DNA from: Candidatus Hydrogenedens sp.
GTDB taxonomy: Bacteria; Hydrogenedentota; Hydrogenedentia; Hydrogenedentales; Hydrogenedentaceae
Reading direction: 5' to 3'
DNA length: 48,597 nucleotides
NCBI GenBank assembly: GCA_035378955.1
Contig: DAOSUS010000021.1
Span: forward strand, 1 to 48,597
Within the stretch, counting starts at the first letter, position 1, and each line of letters starts with the position of its first letter. Shown one piece after another: positions 8,283 to 16,622 of the stretch. Position numbers and translations under genes: made by a program. The notes beneath the pieces were generated by a model that was not told the origin of the DNA, did not search any database, and worked only from the letters and a program-made list of their open reading frames with translations.

Positions 8283-9241
8283 CTTCTCCACGGTCGTGTT
8301 CTATTCACATTTTCCACTGCTTTCTTTGCTATTTGTGCATCCTGTTCTATCTCAAAATCAAACATGCCGGCCAAAATATGGTCGGCACCATTATTAAAGA
8401 CATAAGGAAAAGCATCTTCAGGAGGTATAGCACCTGCAGACATTACTTTAAAGGCTATCCATGGAATTTCAACATCCTTCATAACTTGAATGGTTTCATC
8501 AGGGTCTTTACACCAATAACCGGGGATTTCCGCATAAGGTTCTACTAATTGTTCCTTTTTAGGACCTGTGGGATAGTTGTGATGATGAAAAGTTTTAATA
8601 TAAAAATCGGGTTCTATTTTTTCTTTTTCACATACTTTTATAACTTCAAGGTCATGTGCACCCACTCCGGAAGGTATGGCATTCTCCTTCCCAAACTCTA
8701 CTGCTTTCTTCATAACAGAGATTTTTTTCTCACGAACTAATCGGTCTGCCGTTACTCCCCATAGATAAAGAGCATCCAGACCCATATCTATAAGTTGTTT
8801 TACCTGTTCCTTATATAAATCAAAATCTGCATCGGGATATGCCGTTGGGCATATAATCCATTGTATTTTTCCTCCCTTTTTAAAGCGATAGTCTTCAAGG
8901 ACTTTAAGTATATCGGGAACGGTATGAATAACAAGAGTATTTATGCCCTGTTTTTCTGCTAATTGCATTGTTTCCATTATTTTTTCAGGTGTATTGTAAT
9001 GAGCACAAAGATTATAGACATATTTCAGGTCTCGACTGTGTGTAAAATGAGTTAATAAATTACCGCCTAAAAGTAGTCTACTTACCTTTAATCCTCGAAT
9101 ATTTCCACAGGGAAGGGAGTTCTCATTTGTATTTGCGGGTGTATTTTGTTCGTTATTCTGACTAAAAGAGGCAAGGGAAAGAGTAGTTGTAGATATAGAT
9201 GTTCCCAGAAATGTTCTTCGGTCAATTTTTCGATAAGACAT
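8279..9241 (-). CDS. Tat-exported aldo/keto reductase-like protein
   Basis: 320 residues. The N-terminus has a twin-arginine signal (DRRTFLG followed by a weakly hydrophobic stretch), so export of a folded protein is expected. After residue 50 it shows an aldo/keto-reductase-like TIM barrel: GLKVSRLLLGGNLL resembles the AKR start and QGINTLVIHT the strand with the catalytic Asp, but the canonical Asp/Tyr/Lys/His tetrad is not clear. The barrel may therefore be degenerate or use another chemistry. Short Cys/His-containing segments (FHHHN, WCKDP) could bind metal. Such Tat-tagged AKR-like proteins are frequent in Planctomycetes-Verrucomicrobia-type genomes. It converges on the SAM hydrolase gene with a four-base overlap. 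Confidence 0.6.
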   Translation of the reverse strand: MSYRKIDRRTFLGTSISTTTLSLASFSQNNEQNTPANTNENSLPCGNIRGLKVSRLLLGGNLLTHFTHSRDLKYVYNLCAHYNTPEKIMETMQLAEKQGINTLVIHTVPDILKVLEDYRFKKGGKIQWIICPTAYPDADFDLYKEQVKQLIDMGLDALYLWGVTADRLVREKKISVMKKAVEFGKENAIPSGVGAHDLEVIKVCEKEKIEPDFYIKTFHHHNYPTGPKKEQLVEPYAEIPGYWCKDPDETIQVMKDVEIPWIAFKVMSAGAIPPEDAFPYVFNNGADHILAGMFDFEIEQDAQIAKKAVENVNRTRPWRS

Positions 9242-9284
9242 AGAATATCTCCTTCAAGATAACAATTAAGTTATAATTACTATC

Positions 9285-9298
9285 TATAATATAACAAA
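9285..9298 (+). promoter_or_regulatory. Possible -10 region (second TATAATATAACAAA)
   Basis: Second exact copy of the 14-mer at 7445-7458, placed 39 bases upstream of the ATG at 9324 in the 82-base gap between divergent genes. No convincing TTGACA was seen upstream. Confidence 0.3.
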
Positions 9299-9323
9299 AA
9301 TAAGGGAATAAAAAGGATTTTAA

Positions 9324-10679
9324 ATGGAGACAAAATACAGGATAGCTATAATAGGTAGTGGACCAAGCGGTTTTTTTTCTGCGGAACATCTCCTTCGGAT
9401 TCATTCAGACTGTGAAATAGATATGTATGAAAGGTATCCAGACCCATTTGGTCTGGTTCGTAAAGGAGTAGCTCCTGATAATCCGAATATACGAAATGTA
9501 TCCAGAGCATTTGATATGATAGCGAGTAATAATAGATTTGCCTATTTTGGAAATGTTGATGTAGGGGTAGATATAACACTAACGGAATTACAAAATTTTT
9601 ATGATGCGGTTATTCTTGCTTGTGGTATGGAAACCAGTCAGAGATTAGGCATTCCCGGTGAAGATTTACCGGGCTGTTATACGGCCAGTTCTATTGTGGG
9701 GTGGTATAATTGTCATCCTGTTTACCATTCATTAGATATAAAACTTGAAGGAGAACGGGCTGTAATCATTGGAATGGGAAATGTGGCTTTAGATGTAGCA
9801 AGAATTTTATGCAGACCTGTGAGTGAACTATCCCAAACAGATATATCAAAACATGCTATAAAAGTTTTAGAAGAAAGCAAACTCAAAGAAGTTTATATTG
9901 TGGGTAGAAGAGGCCCCACGCAGGCGAAATTTAAAGAGAATGAAATTCTATCCATGGAAGAAATTGGGGATACAGATATTATTATAGAACCTTCTGAATT
10001 GGAGATAAACAAAGCCAGTCAGGAAGAAATAGATAGCAATCCTTCTATACAAAGGATGTTCGAGTATTTTAAGAAGTTTTCGATGAATAAAGTAGAAAAG
10101 AATAGACAAATTTATTTTGCTTTTCTACGATCTCCCATACGGATTATAGGTGATGGAAAAGTGGAACAAATAATGTTCGAAAAAAATATTCTTGAAGGTC
10201 CTGTAAATAAACAAAGAGCGATTGGCACAGGTGTAATAGAAAAGTTGGATTGTGATTATGTTATATCATGTATTGGATATAGAGGGAACCGATTTCCTGG
10301 ACTTCCTTATGACGAAATTAAGGGAATAATTCCCAATAAAAATGGTAGAGTTGTAAAGGATGATAAAATTGTAGCAGGGGTATATGTTACGGGTTGGATA
10401 AAAAGGGGACCGATTGGGTTGATAGGTCATAACAAACCGGATAGTTTGGAAACTGTTAAAAATCTATTAGAGGACTTACCTCAATTAGAAGGGAATAGAC
10501 AAGGGTCGAGAGATGATGTTATTAAATTATTGAAATCTAAAAATATACAATTTATCAACTATGATGACTGGAAAAAAATTGATAGTTCTGAAATAGAAAG
10601 AGGAAAAATACTTGGCAAAATACGAGACCGCTTTTGTTCATCAGAAGATATGTTAAATATAGTATCTAATAAAAAATGA
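9324..10679 (+). CDS. Ferredoxin/flavodoxin-NADP+ reductase, FprA (adrenodoxin reductase) type
   Basis: 451 residues of the adrenodoxin reductase/FprA family, FAD enzymes that pass electrons between NADPH and ferredoxin or flavodoxin. Visible: FAD motif IIGSGPSGFFSAEHLL (9-24), YERYPDPFGLVRKGVAPDNPNIRNVS, the second Rossmann motif IIGMGNVALDVARIL, the GRRGPTQAKF segment, and the C-terminal YVTGWIKRGPIGLIGHNKPDS flavin clamp. The ATG follows AAAAGGA. A flavodoxin gene (12465) lies two genes downstream on the same strand and is a plausible partner. Direction of electron flow cannot be read from sequence. Confidence 0.88.
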   Translation: METKYRIAIIGSGPSGFFSAEHLLRIHSDCEIDMYERYPDPFGLVRKGVAPDNPNIRNVSRAFDMIASNNRFAYFGNVDVGVDITLTELQNFYDAVILACGMETSQRLGIPGEDLPGCYTASSIVGWYNCHPVYHSLDIKLEGERAVIIGMGNVALDVARILCRPVSELSQTDISKHAIKVLEESKLKEVYIVGRRGPTQAKFKENEILSMEEIGDTDIIIEPSELEINKASQEEIDSNPSIQRMFEYFKKFSMNKVEKNRQIYFAFLRSPIRIIGDGKVEQIMFEKNILEGPVNKQRAIGTGVIEKLDCDYVISCIGYRGNRFPGLPYDEIKGIIPNKNGRVVKDDKIVAGVYVTGWIKRGPIGLIGHNKPDSLETVKNLLEDLPQLEGNRQGSRDDVIKLLKSKNIQFINYDDWKKIDSSEIERGKILGKIRDRFCSSEDMLNIVSNKK

Positions 10680-10685
10680 AGATGT

Positions 10686-11105
10686 TTACTTTGAGAAATG
10701 GAAAATATTATATACAATATCTAAAAGTTCATCGGGATTGAAAGGTTTTTCTATAAAACCTTCGGGAGGAGGTACTTGATACATCTCTGATATTTTTTCG
10801 GCAGATAAGGAGTTTCCTAACTCATAGGTATTTACACCTGTAACAAAGACAATCGGAATATTATTAAGATAAGGATGATTTTTAAATTCAACATATAGTT
10901 GAATACCACTTTCATCCGGTAGCATAACATCAAAGATACACAAATCGGGTATTTCTTTTTCGGCTATCTTTACAGCAATTGATGCATATTCGGATTGAAA
11001 AATTTTTGCTCCTTCAGCCTCAAAAAGTATTTTTAAAGAACTTAAAATATCTATTTCATCTTCTATTATTAATATTTTTTTATCTTTTAATAATTTGTTA
11101 TCCAT
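10686..11105 (-). CDS. Stand-alone response regulator receiver domain
   Basis: 139 residues forming only a CheY-like receiver: acidic pocket EDE (15-17), phospho-acceptor Asp59 in CIFDVMLPD, Thr89 in VFVTG and Lys120 in FIEKPFNP. Between Thr89 and Lys120 the loop is longer than in CheY (about 30 residues instead of about 20), with a Pro-rich turn PPPEG. There is no output domain, so it probably works by protein-protein contact or in a phosphorelay. No histidine kinase is adjacent. It is divergent from the M24-like gene and convergent with the FprA-type gene. Confidence 0.85.
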   Translation of the reverse strand: MDNKLLKDKKILIIEDEIDILSSLKILFEAEGAKIFQSEYASIAVKIAEKEIPDLCIFDVMLPDESGIQLYVEFKNHPYLNNIPIVFVTGVNTYELGNSLSAEKISEMYQVPPPEGFIEKPFNPDELLDIVYNIFHFSK

Positions 11106-11202
11106 AATAGTCTTTGTTAATATATTTTTGATACTAATTTTGAATGAACATATTATAAATTATAATCAATATTAAATTATAGTTGACAGGAAGGAGATAG
11201 AT

Positions 11203-12408
11203 ATGAAAGACCGTGAATTGTTTGAAATTCGTATTGCACTTATTAAGGCTTTTTTGAACCAGTATGGATATAAAGGAATTTTATTATCACGAGTAGATAA
11301 CTTTGCAATGGCAACAGGTGGAAAAAGGAATTATATATGGAAGTATTCCGATTTGGGAGCCAATTCTTTATTGGTAGATAAAGATGGTAAAGTATATTAT
11401 GTGGGCAATAATATAGAAGAACCTCGCATTATGGATGAGGAACTTAACAATTTTCCATGCGAGAAACTTTCTTTTTTATGGTACGATACAATGCCTTCGA
11501 GTGTTGTTAAAAAACATTTTAAGATTAAAGATGTATCGAAATGGGTATCTGATGATGGTAGTTTGGGAAAAAATGTAAACAATGAACTGTCTGTAATAAA
11601 GGCATTATTAACAAAAATAGAACTCCAAAAATACAAAGAATTAGGGCGACTTGCAAGTGATGCGATGGTAAGCACATTGAAAGAGATAAAACTATTTGAT
11701 ACGGAAACAGATATATCGGCAAGATTAGTATATGAAGGGCATAAACGAGGTTGTCTTGTCCCTGTAGCGTTAGTTGCAAGTGATGAACGAATAAAAAAAT
11801 ATAGACATCCTTTACCGACAGAGCCCTTATTATTGTCAAATAAGGATAGTAAAAAAATAAAAAATATCGTAATGGTTGTAGGATGTTTTTTAAAAGAAGG
11901 GTTAGTCGTTTCTCTTACAAGGTTTAAACAAGTAGGCAAAATTTCTGAAGAAACAAGAAATGCTTTTGATAGGATATGTTGTGTAGATGCATTAATACAA
12001 GAAGCCACAGTCCCCGGGAAAACTTTAGGAGATGTTTTTAGGAAATGTATGGAAGCCTATAAATTAATGGGATTTCCCGAAAATGAGTGGCATAATCATC
12101 ATCAGGGTGGGGCAACAGGTTATGCAGGGAGAACCTGTAAAGGAACTCCCAATGAGACTTTCCCTGTTCTGGATACATTCTATCCATCGCTTGTAGAAAA
12201 AGAATTAGGGAAATCTATTCCATTTGGAACTGCTTTTGCTTGGAATCCTTCTGCAAAAGGCGTTAAATCTGAAGACACATTTATTTTATATCCCGATGGG
12301 AAAAAAGAGATTATTACTTCCACCGATGAACTTCCGACTGTTGACCTGAAGAGGCTTCTTAAACGAGAAATAAATATTACAAAATCAGGGATATATATTG
12401 ATAAATAA
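11203..12408 (+). CDS. M24 (aminopeptidase P-like) family protein with incomplete metal site
   Basis: 401 residues with a creatinase-like N-terminal domain (about 1-140) and a 'pita-bread' M24 domain (about 145-365). HHQGGATGYAGR and NPSAKGVKSEDT match the His and Glu ends of the family, but the segment that normally supplies two Asp ligands reads CFLKEGLVVSLTRF, lacking the usual DxG...D pattern. It may be a non-peptidase member or use another metal geometry. Relatives with HHQGG and SEDT are often annotated as M24 peptidase or VapB antitoxin; the latter label looks unreliable here because no toxin gene is nearby. A strong AAGGAG lies seven bases before the ATG. Confidence 0.72.
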   Translation: MKDRELFEIRIALIKAFLNQYGYKGILLSRVDNFAMATGGKRNYIWKYSDLGANSLLVDKDGKVYYVGNNIEEPRIMDEELNNFPCEKLSFLWYDTMPSSVVKKHFKIKDVSKWVSDDGSLGKNVNNELSVIKALLTKIELQKYKELGRLASDAMVSTLKEIKLFDTETDISARLVYEGHKRGCLVPVALVASDERIKKYRHPLPTEPLLLSNKDSKKIKNIVMVVGCFLKEGLVVSLTRFKQVGKISEETRNAFDRICCVDALIQEATVPGKTLGDVFRKCMEAYKLMGFPENEWHNHHQGGATGYAGRTCKGTPNETFPVLDTFYPSLVEKELGKSIPFGTAFAWNPSAKGVKSEDTFILYPDGKKEIITSTDELPTVDLKRLLKREINITKSGIYIDK

Positions 12409-12464
12409 ATTAGTTTAGAAATCTTTTTACACAAAGAATTGTTTTTATATTAGAGGTGAAAGAA

Positions 12465-12989
12465 TTGAAAATATTAATTGTTTATGGAAGTAATACAGGT
12501 AATACTGCTTATGTGGCAGAGATAATATCTTCTGCACTTTCTGAGCATGAGGTAAAAATAAAAAATGTTCTATCTGTTGATACTGAAGAATTTAGGCAGT
12601 ATGATTTGCTTATTTTGGGGACATCTACATGGGGAAATGGAGAGGCTCAAAAAGATTGGAAAGAAGTGTTAAAGAAATTAGATAAGAGGATAATTGGGGG
12701 TAAACTGATTGCTTTATTTGGTTTAGGTGATAGTGCTATGTTTCCTGAACAGTTTGCCAGTGAAGTGAGAAATATTTATGATGTAGTTATTGAAAATGGG
12801 GGTATTGTTATTGGTTTTTGGAAAAATGAAGGTTATAATTTTCAATCTTCAAAGGCTCTATTAGGGGATAAATTCTGTGGTTTGATTATTGACCAAGATA
12901 ACGAAAGTTATTTAACTGTGCAAAGGATAGTTGATTGGGTAAAGATTTTAGATGAAGAGATTGCTAATTACAAATCTGAAAACGATTAA
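12465..12989 (+). CDS. Flavodoxin
   Basis: A 174-residue flavodoxin. The FMN phosphate loop YGSNTGNT follows directly on the first strand MKILIV; LGTSTWGNGEAQKDW is the 60s isoalloxazine loop and FGLGDSAMFPEQF the 90s loop. The long-chain form is suggested by the length and the insert around 115-135. I chose the TTG start at 12465 because GAGGTG lies six bases upstream and the protein then begins exactly at the canonical MKILIVYGS; the GTG at 12456 is inside that ribosome site. It probably shuttles electrons for the FprA-type reductase or ferredoxin-linked enzymes. The stop overlaps the convergent gene by four bases. Confidence 0.9.
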   Translation: MKILIVYGSNTGNTAYVAEIISSALSEHEVKIKNVLSVDTEEFRQYDLLILGTSTWGNGEAQKDWKEVLKKLDKRIIGGKLIALFGLGDSAMFPEQFASEVRNIYDVVIENGGIVIGFWKNEGYNFQSSKALLGDKFCGLIIDQDNESYLTVQRIVDWVKILDEEIANYKSEND

Positions 12990-13429
12990 TTCTCTCCAAA
13001 ATATTTTTTAAAGAGTTCTGGGTCGTCAATAGAGTTGATTTCTTTTTCAATAAATAATTTTACTTCCTCTGCAGAAATAGGGGAGGATTGATTCGTTACA
13101 AAAGATTGTTGACTACTTTTCGATTTAAATAAATTCTTTTGATTTTCTTCTTCTAATGCTTCCTGGTTTTCACTCTTATTTATTTCATCACTCTGTCGTT
13201 CTATTTCCGGCATAGCAAGGTCGAGGAACATTTCCACAATGCTGGCTAAGTGTTCTATTCTTTCTTTACGGGAACCTTTTTCGATAATGCGCCTATTGAT
13301 TGGAATTGCTTTATTTCGGAATACAATGCTGAATTCATGACATGAAGGACAGGGGAGTATCATTACAACATCTGGGGGTAATTTGCCTGAACCGATTTTT
13401 TGTTGATTACAATGAGGGCATATAATCAT
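12986..13429 (-). CDS. Small zinc-ribbon protein of unknown function
   Basis: 147 residues. The N-terminus carries two CxxC knuckles (Cys4/Cys7 in CPHC and Cys27/Cys30 in CPSC), as in CpXC-like zinc ribbons. Then come a helical segment (about 55-85), a Glu/Gln/Ser-rich linker (about 85-118) and a short C-terminal helix rich in acidic residues. No known family was recognised beyond the zinc ribbon. It lies 71 bases downstream of the aroK-aroC fusion on the same strand and may be co-transcribed. Confidence 0.6.
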   Translation of the reverse strand: MIICPHCNQQKIGSGKLPPDVVMILPCPSCHEFSIVFRNKAIPINRRIIEKGSRKERIEHLASIVEMFLDLAMPEIERQSDEINKSENQEALEEENQKNLFKSKSSQQSFVTNQSSPISAEEVKLFIEKEINSIDDPELFKKYFGEN

Positions 13430-13500
13430 AACTTTTCCTCATGTCTTTCTTATAATGATAACAAAAGATAGATAGCATTAGCAAAAAGAAGGACATATTC

Positions 13501-15129
13501 CTATAAAGGTGTGCCCCATTTTTCAGCCCAATCAGGATTTAGTCGTATTTGAACTTCCCATATATCCAGGATAGTTAGTGCTGTCATACTTTCTATAACA
13601 GGTATAGCTCGTGGGACAATACAAGGGTCGTGTCGTCCATGCACTTTTAATTCGCAATTTTGAGAATGGATATCAATTGTTTTTTGAGTTTTTGCAATAG
13701 AAGAGGTAGGTTTTACCACAAGGCGAGCAATAATGGGTTGTCCTGTGCTTATGCCACCTAAAATGCCACCTGCATGATTACTTAAAAATGTTCCGTTTTC
13801 CATAGGGTCATTAGACTGACTTCCTTTCAAACGGGCTAATTCAAAGCCATCTCCAAATTCAATACCTTTTACAGCACCAATACTCATAAGAGCCCCTGCT
13901 AAACGGGCGTCTAATTTGGCAAAGACAGGGTCTCCAAGTCCTGGAGGGATTCCATGTATTTCGAGTTGGATGATTCCTCCGACAGAGTCTCCATCTTTTC
14001 TTGCTTTCAAAATTTCTTCTTCCATAATTTTGGCGGCTTCTGGGTCTTTACATCGCACGGGATTATTTTCGATATTTTCATAAGACCCTTCGAGTAAACA
14101 CGATTTACCTGCAATTTCAACAGAATGGGCAATTATTTTGATACCTTTCCTTTCAAGGATTTTTTTTGCAATAGCACCACAAGCAACTCTACATGCCGTT
14201 TCACGCCCCGAAGACCTTCCACCACCTCGATGGTCACGAATGCCGTATTTTACATAAAAAGTAAAGTCAGCATGACCGGGACGAAAAACATTTTTAAGTT
14301 CATCGTAGTGATGGGACTTTTGGTCTTCATTATAGATAATTAATCCTATAGGTGCCCCTGTAGTTTTTCCTTCAAAAATACCCGAAAGTATATGGACTTT
14401 GTCTGATTCTTTTCTTCGAGTAGTTATGGAACTTTGACCAGGTTTACGGCGGTCCAATTCCTTTTGTATATCTTCTTCAGATATTTCTATGCCTGGACGA
14501 ACGCCATCCATGATAGCCCCAATTGCAGGCCCATGACTTTCTCCGAATGTTGTTATTCGAATTATTTCTCCAAATGTATTGGCAGACCTTGTGTGTATGG
14601 CAAGTTCTTCTCCTATGCGACTTACGACTAATTGAGCGATATCGTGAGGGTCACCTACGGATGTGTCAATTAAAACATCTGCAAAAGGCTGGAGTATTTC
14701 TTCGCGTAAGGATAATTCATCATAATATTTTTGTTCGGGATTGTCATAATCTAATAACCATGGGGGAATACCTTGTTCAGAAATTCTTTGCCATAAAATT
14801 TTTTTGTTGGCAGTGAGATAGATGAGTAAGGAATTATTTCGGATTTTGCGGCGATTGGGAGGATTCAACATTATAGAACCGCCCGTAATTATAAGGCACC
14901 AATCCATATATGCAACTTCCTGGGCTACTTTTTTTTCCAATTCACGGAAATAATTTTCCCCTTTGTCAATAAAAATTTGTCTGCAAGTTTTTCTTTCGCC
15001 GGTATTTTCAAAATAAAGATTTTCAATCATTTCGTCTGTTTCAAAATATGTTAAGTTTGTAATTTCGGCGACAAGTTTTCCTATGGTTGTTTTTCCAGCC
15101 CCTTTAGGACCCATAATTACTAATTTCAA
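13501..15129 (-). CDS. aroKC: Shikimate kinase-chorismate synthase fusion
   Basis: A single 542-residue frame joins two shikimate-pathway enzymes. Residues 1-175 are shikimate kinase: Walker A GPKGAGKTT (7-15), shikimate-binding Asp in ETDEMIE, Arg in FRELE and the GG pair in ITGGSIML. Residues 185-542 are chorismate synthase: TTFGESHGPAIGAIMDGVRPG, RRKPGQSS, FRPGHADFTFYVKYGIRDHRGGGRSSGRE, and ending in ESMTALTILD. The kinase makes shikimate 3-phosphate and the synthase makes chorismate two steps later; EPSP synthase, the enzyme between, is encoded immediately upstream. Start is TTG with AGGAG nine bases before. The linker is only about ten residues. The two halves are in one frame with no sign of a sequencing join. 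Confidence 0.93.
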   Translation of the reverse strand: MKLVIMGPKGAGKTTIGKLVAEITNLTYFETDEMIENLYFENTGERKTCRQIFIDKGENYFRELEKKVAQEVAYMDWCLIITGGSIMLNPPNRRKIRNNSLLIYLTANKKILWQRISEQGIPPWLLDYDNPEQKYYDELSLREEILQPFADVLIDTSVGDPHDIAQLVVSRIGEELAIHTRSANTFGEIIRITTFGESHGPAIGAIMDGVRPGIEISEEDIQKELDRRKPGQSSITTRRKESDKVHILSGIFEGKTTGAPIGLIIYNEDQKSHHYDELKNVFRPGHADFTFYVKYGIRDHRGGGRSSGRETACRVACGAIAKKILERKGIKIIAHSVEIAGKSCLLEGSYENIENNPVRCKDPEAAKIMEEEILKARKDGDSVGGIIQLEIHGIPPGLGDPVFAKLDARLAGALMSIGAVKGIEFGDGFELARLKGSQSNDPMENGTFLSNHAGGILGGISTGQPIIARLVVKPTSSIAKTQKTIDIHSQNCELKVHGRHDPCIVPRAIPVIESMTALTILDIWEVQIRLNPDWAEKWGTPL

Positions 15130-15173
15130 ATTTACTCTCCTTATAGTTTATCTTTAATTCCATTCAACTATAT

Positions 15174-16457
15174 TCATTCAATTACATGAGCATTTCCGCC
15201 AATAGATTTAAGTGATTCGAGAAATGTTGGAAAAGTAACATTGACGGCTTCATAACCATCTATAATGGTTGTTCCATCAAGCATGGTGCCGGCAATAGCA
15301 AGAGCCATTACTACACGATGGTCGCCATGCCCATTAACATATCCCGAGTGCATACGCGATTCTTCAATTTCTAATCCATCCGGTAATTCAGTAATTTTTG
15401 CACCTAATTTTGATAGTTCTTCTTTCATTACAGAAATACGGTCTGTCTCTTTAAGTCTTGCCTGGGGAACATTGTATAATCTTGTTTTATTCGAGGCGAA
15501 ACATGACAGCACAGCCATCATGGGTAATGCGTCCGGAGTTGCATTCAAATCAATTTCTGCTCCTTTTAATTGCTGGGCACTAACATGTATTCCATTATCT
15601 TTTATGTCTATGTTAGCCCCCATCTGTTTCAGATATTCCAATACGAGTTTATCACCCTGTGTATCGTTAACATCCAGACCTAAACAGAGAACATCATTAT
15701 TCGGTAAAGCACCTGCACAAAGAAAAAACGTAGCTGAAGAGAAATCTCCCGGGATTTGTTTATTGACTGTTTTATATTTTTGTTTTCCCGAAATTTTAAT
15801 TTTTTTAAATTCTGTATCATAATTTACGGATATACCGTGTTCTTTAAGCTAGGCTAATGTCATTTCTACATAGGGTTTTTCATAAAGTAAAGGGACATTT
15901 AGAATAGTGTCGTTATCTGCCAAAGGAGCATTAATCAAAATAGAAGTCAAATACTGGCTTGAAATGGCTTCTACCGATGCTTTTCCACCGTTAATTCTCC
16001 CTTGAACGACTACGGGTGGAAGATTGTTGTTTCTTGTAGATATTACATTTGCTCCCAATTCATTTAAGGCTTTTATTAATGGTCCTAAAGGTCTTCTTCG
16101 AATTTGATGGTCACCTGTTAAAACAATAGTTCCTTCTCTAATAAGAGCAGCACTTCCTAATGCGATACACATGGTCGTGCCGGAATTACCTACATCAATT
16201 ACATCATCGGGGATTTTCCAATCTCCTCCAAGCCCTTCCACAATCCAGTTGTCTTTATCTTCATCAAAAGAAATATTAACTCCTAAACAACGATAGGCTT
16301 TCACAGCCGATAATGTATCCGATGAAAATAGGGGAGATTGTATTATGCTTTTCCCTTTAGCAAGGGAAGCAATTGCTACCGCTCTAATTGTGTGCGATTT
16401 TGAACCTGGTATTTTTACAGAGCCTTTTAAATTACTACCTTCGACAACTAATTTCAT
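15174..16457 (-). pseudogene. aroA: EPSP synthase interrupted by one in-frame amber codon
   Basis: Read from ATG 16457 to TAA 15174 the frame has 427 codons, the normal EPSP synthase length, and one TAG at 15851-15849 (codon 203). Before it: GSKSHTIRA, GNSGTT, LTGDHQIRRRPLGPL and ISSQYLTS. After it, in the same frame: GDFSSATFFLCAG, LDVNDTQGD, ARLKETDRI and HGDHRVVMALA. Substrate-binding motifs are intact on both sides and there is no frameshift. The TAG replaces a residue in the helix after EMTLA, a non-catalytic position. TAG is an ordinary stop for several neighbours (hydC, aroKC, the sulfatase, proA), so global reassignment is unlikely. Options: recent nonsense mutation, assembly or sequencing error, readthrough, or two interacting fragments. 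It lies 44 bases upstream of aroKC in the same unit. Confidence 0.8.
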
Positions 16458-16622
16458 AATTATCCCCTTATGGTTGTTGATGAATTTATATTATAGAACA
16501 ATTATATTTTTCTTATCATTTCTTGTTTTAAGATTAAGATAAAAAGTTTTTTTATATCCATTTTTTATATAATTTTAATCATATAATTCTAAATAGATTA
16601 AATAAACAAAAAGGACTTTATC

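Noticed and set aside
11203..12408. VapB-type antitoxin label for the M24-like gene
   Set aside because: The protein is a 401-residue two-domain M24 fold and no toxin gene lies next to it.
15174..15641. Separate short gene for the second part of EPSP synthase starting at an internal ATG
   Set aside because: That start omits the GDFSSA substrate loop and has no ribosome site; the same frame runs unbroken back to the TAG, so one interrupted gene is the better reading.
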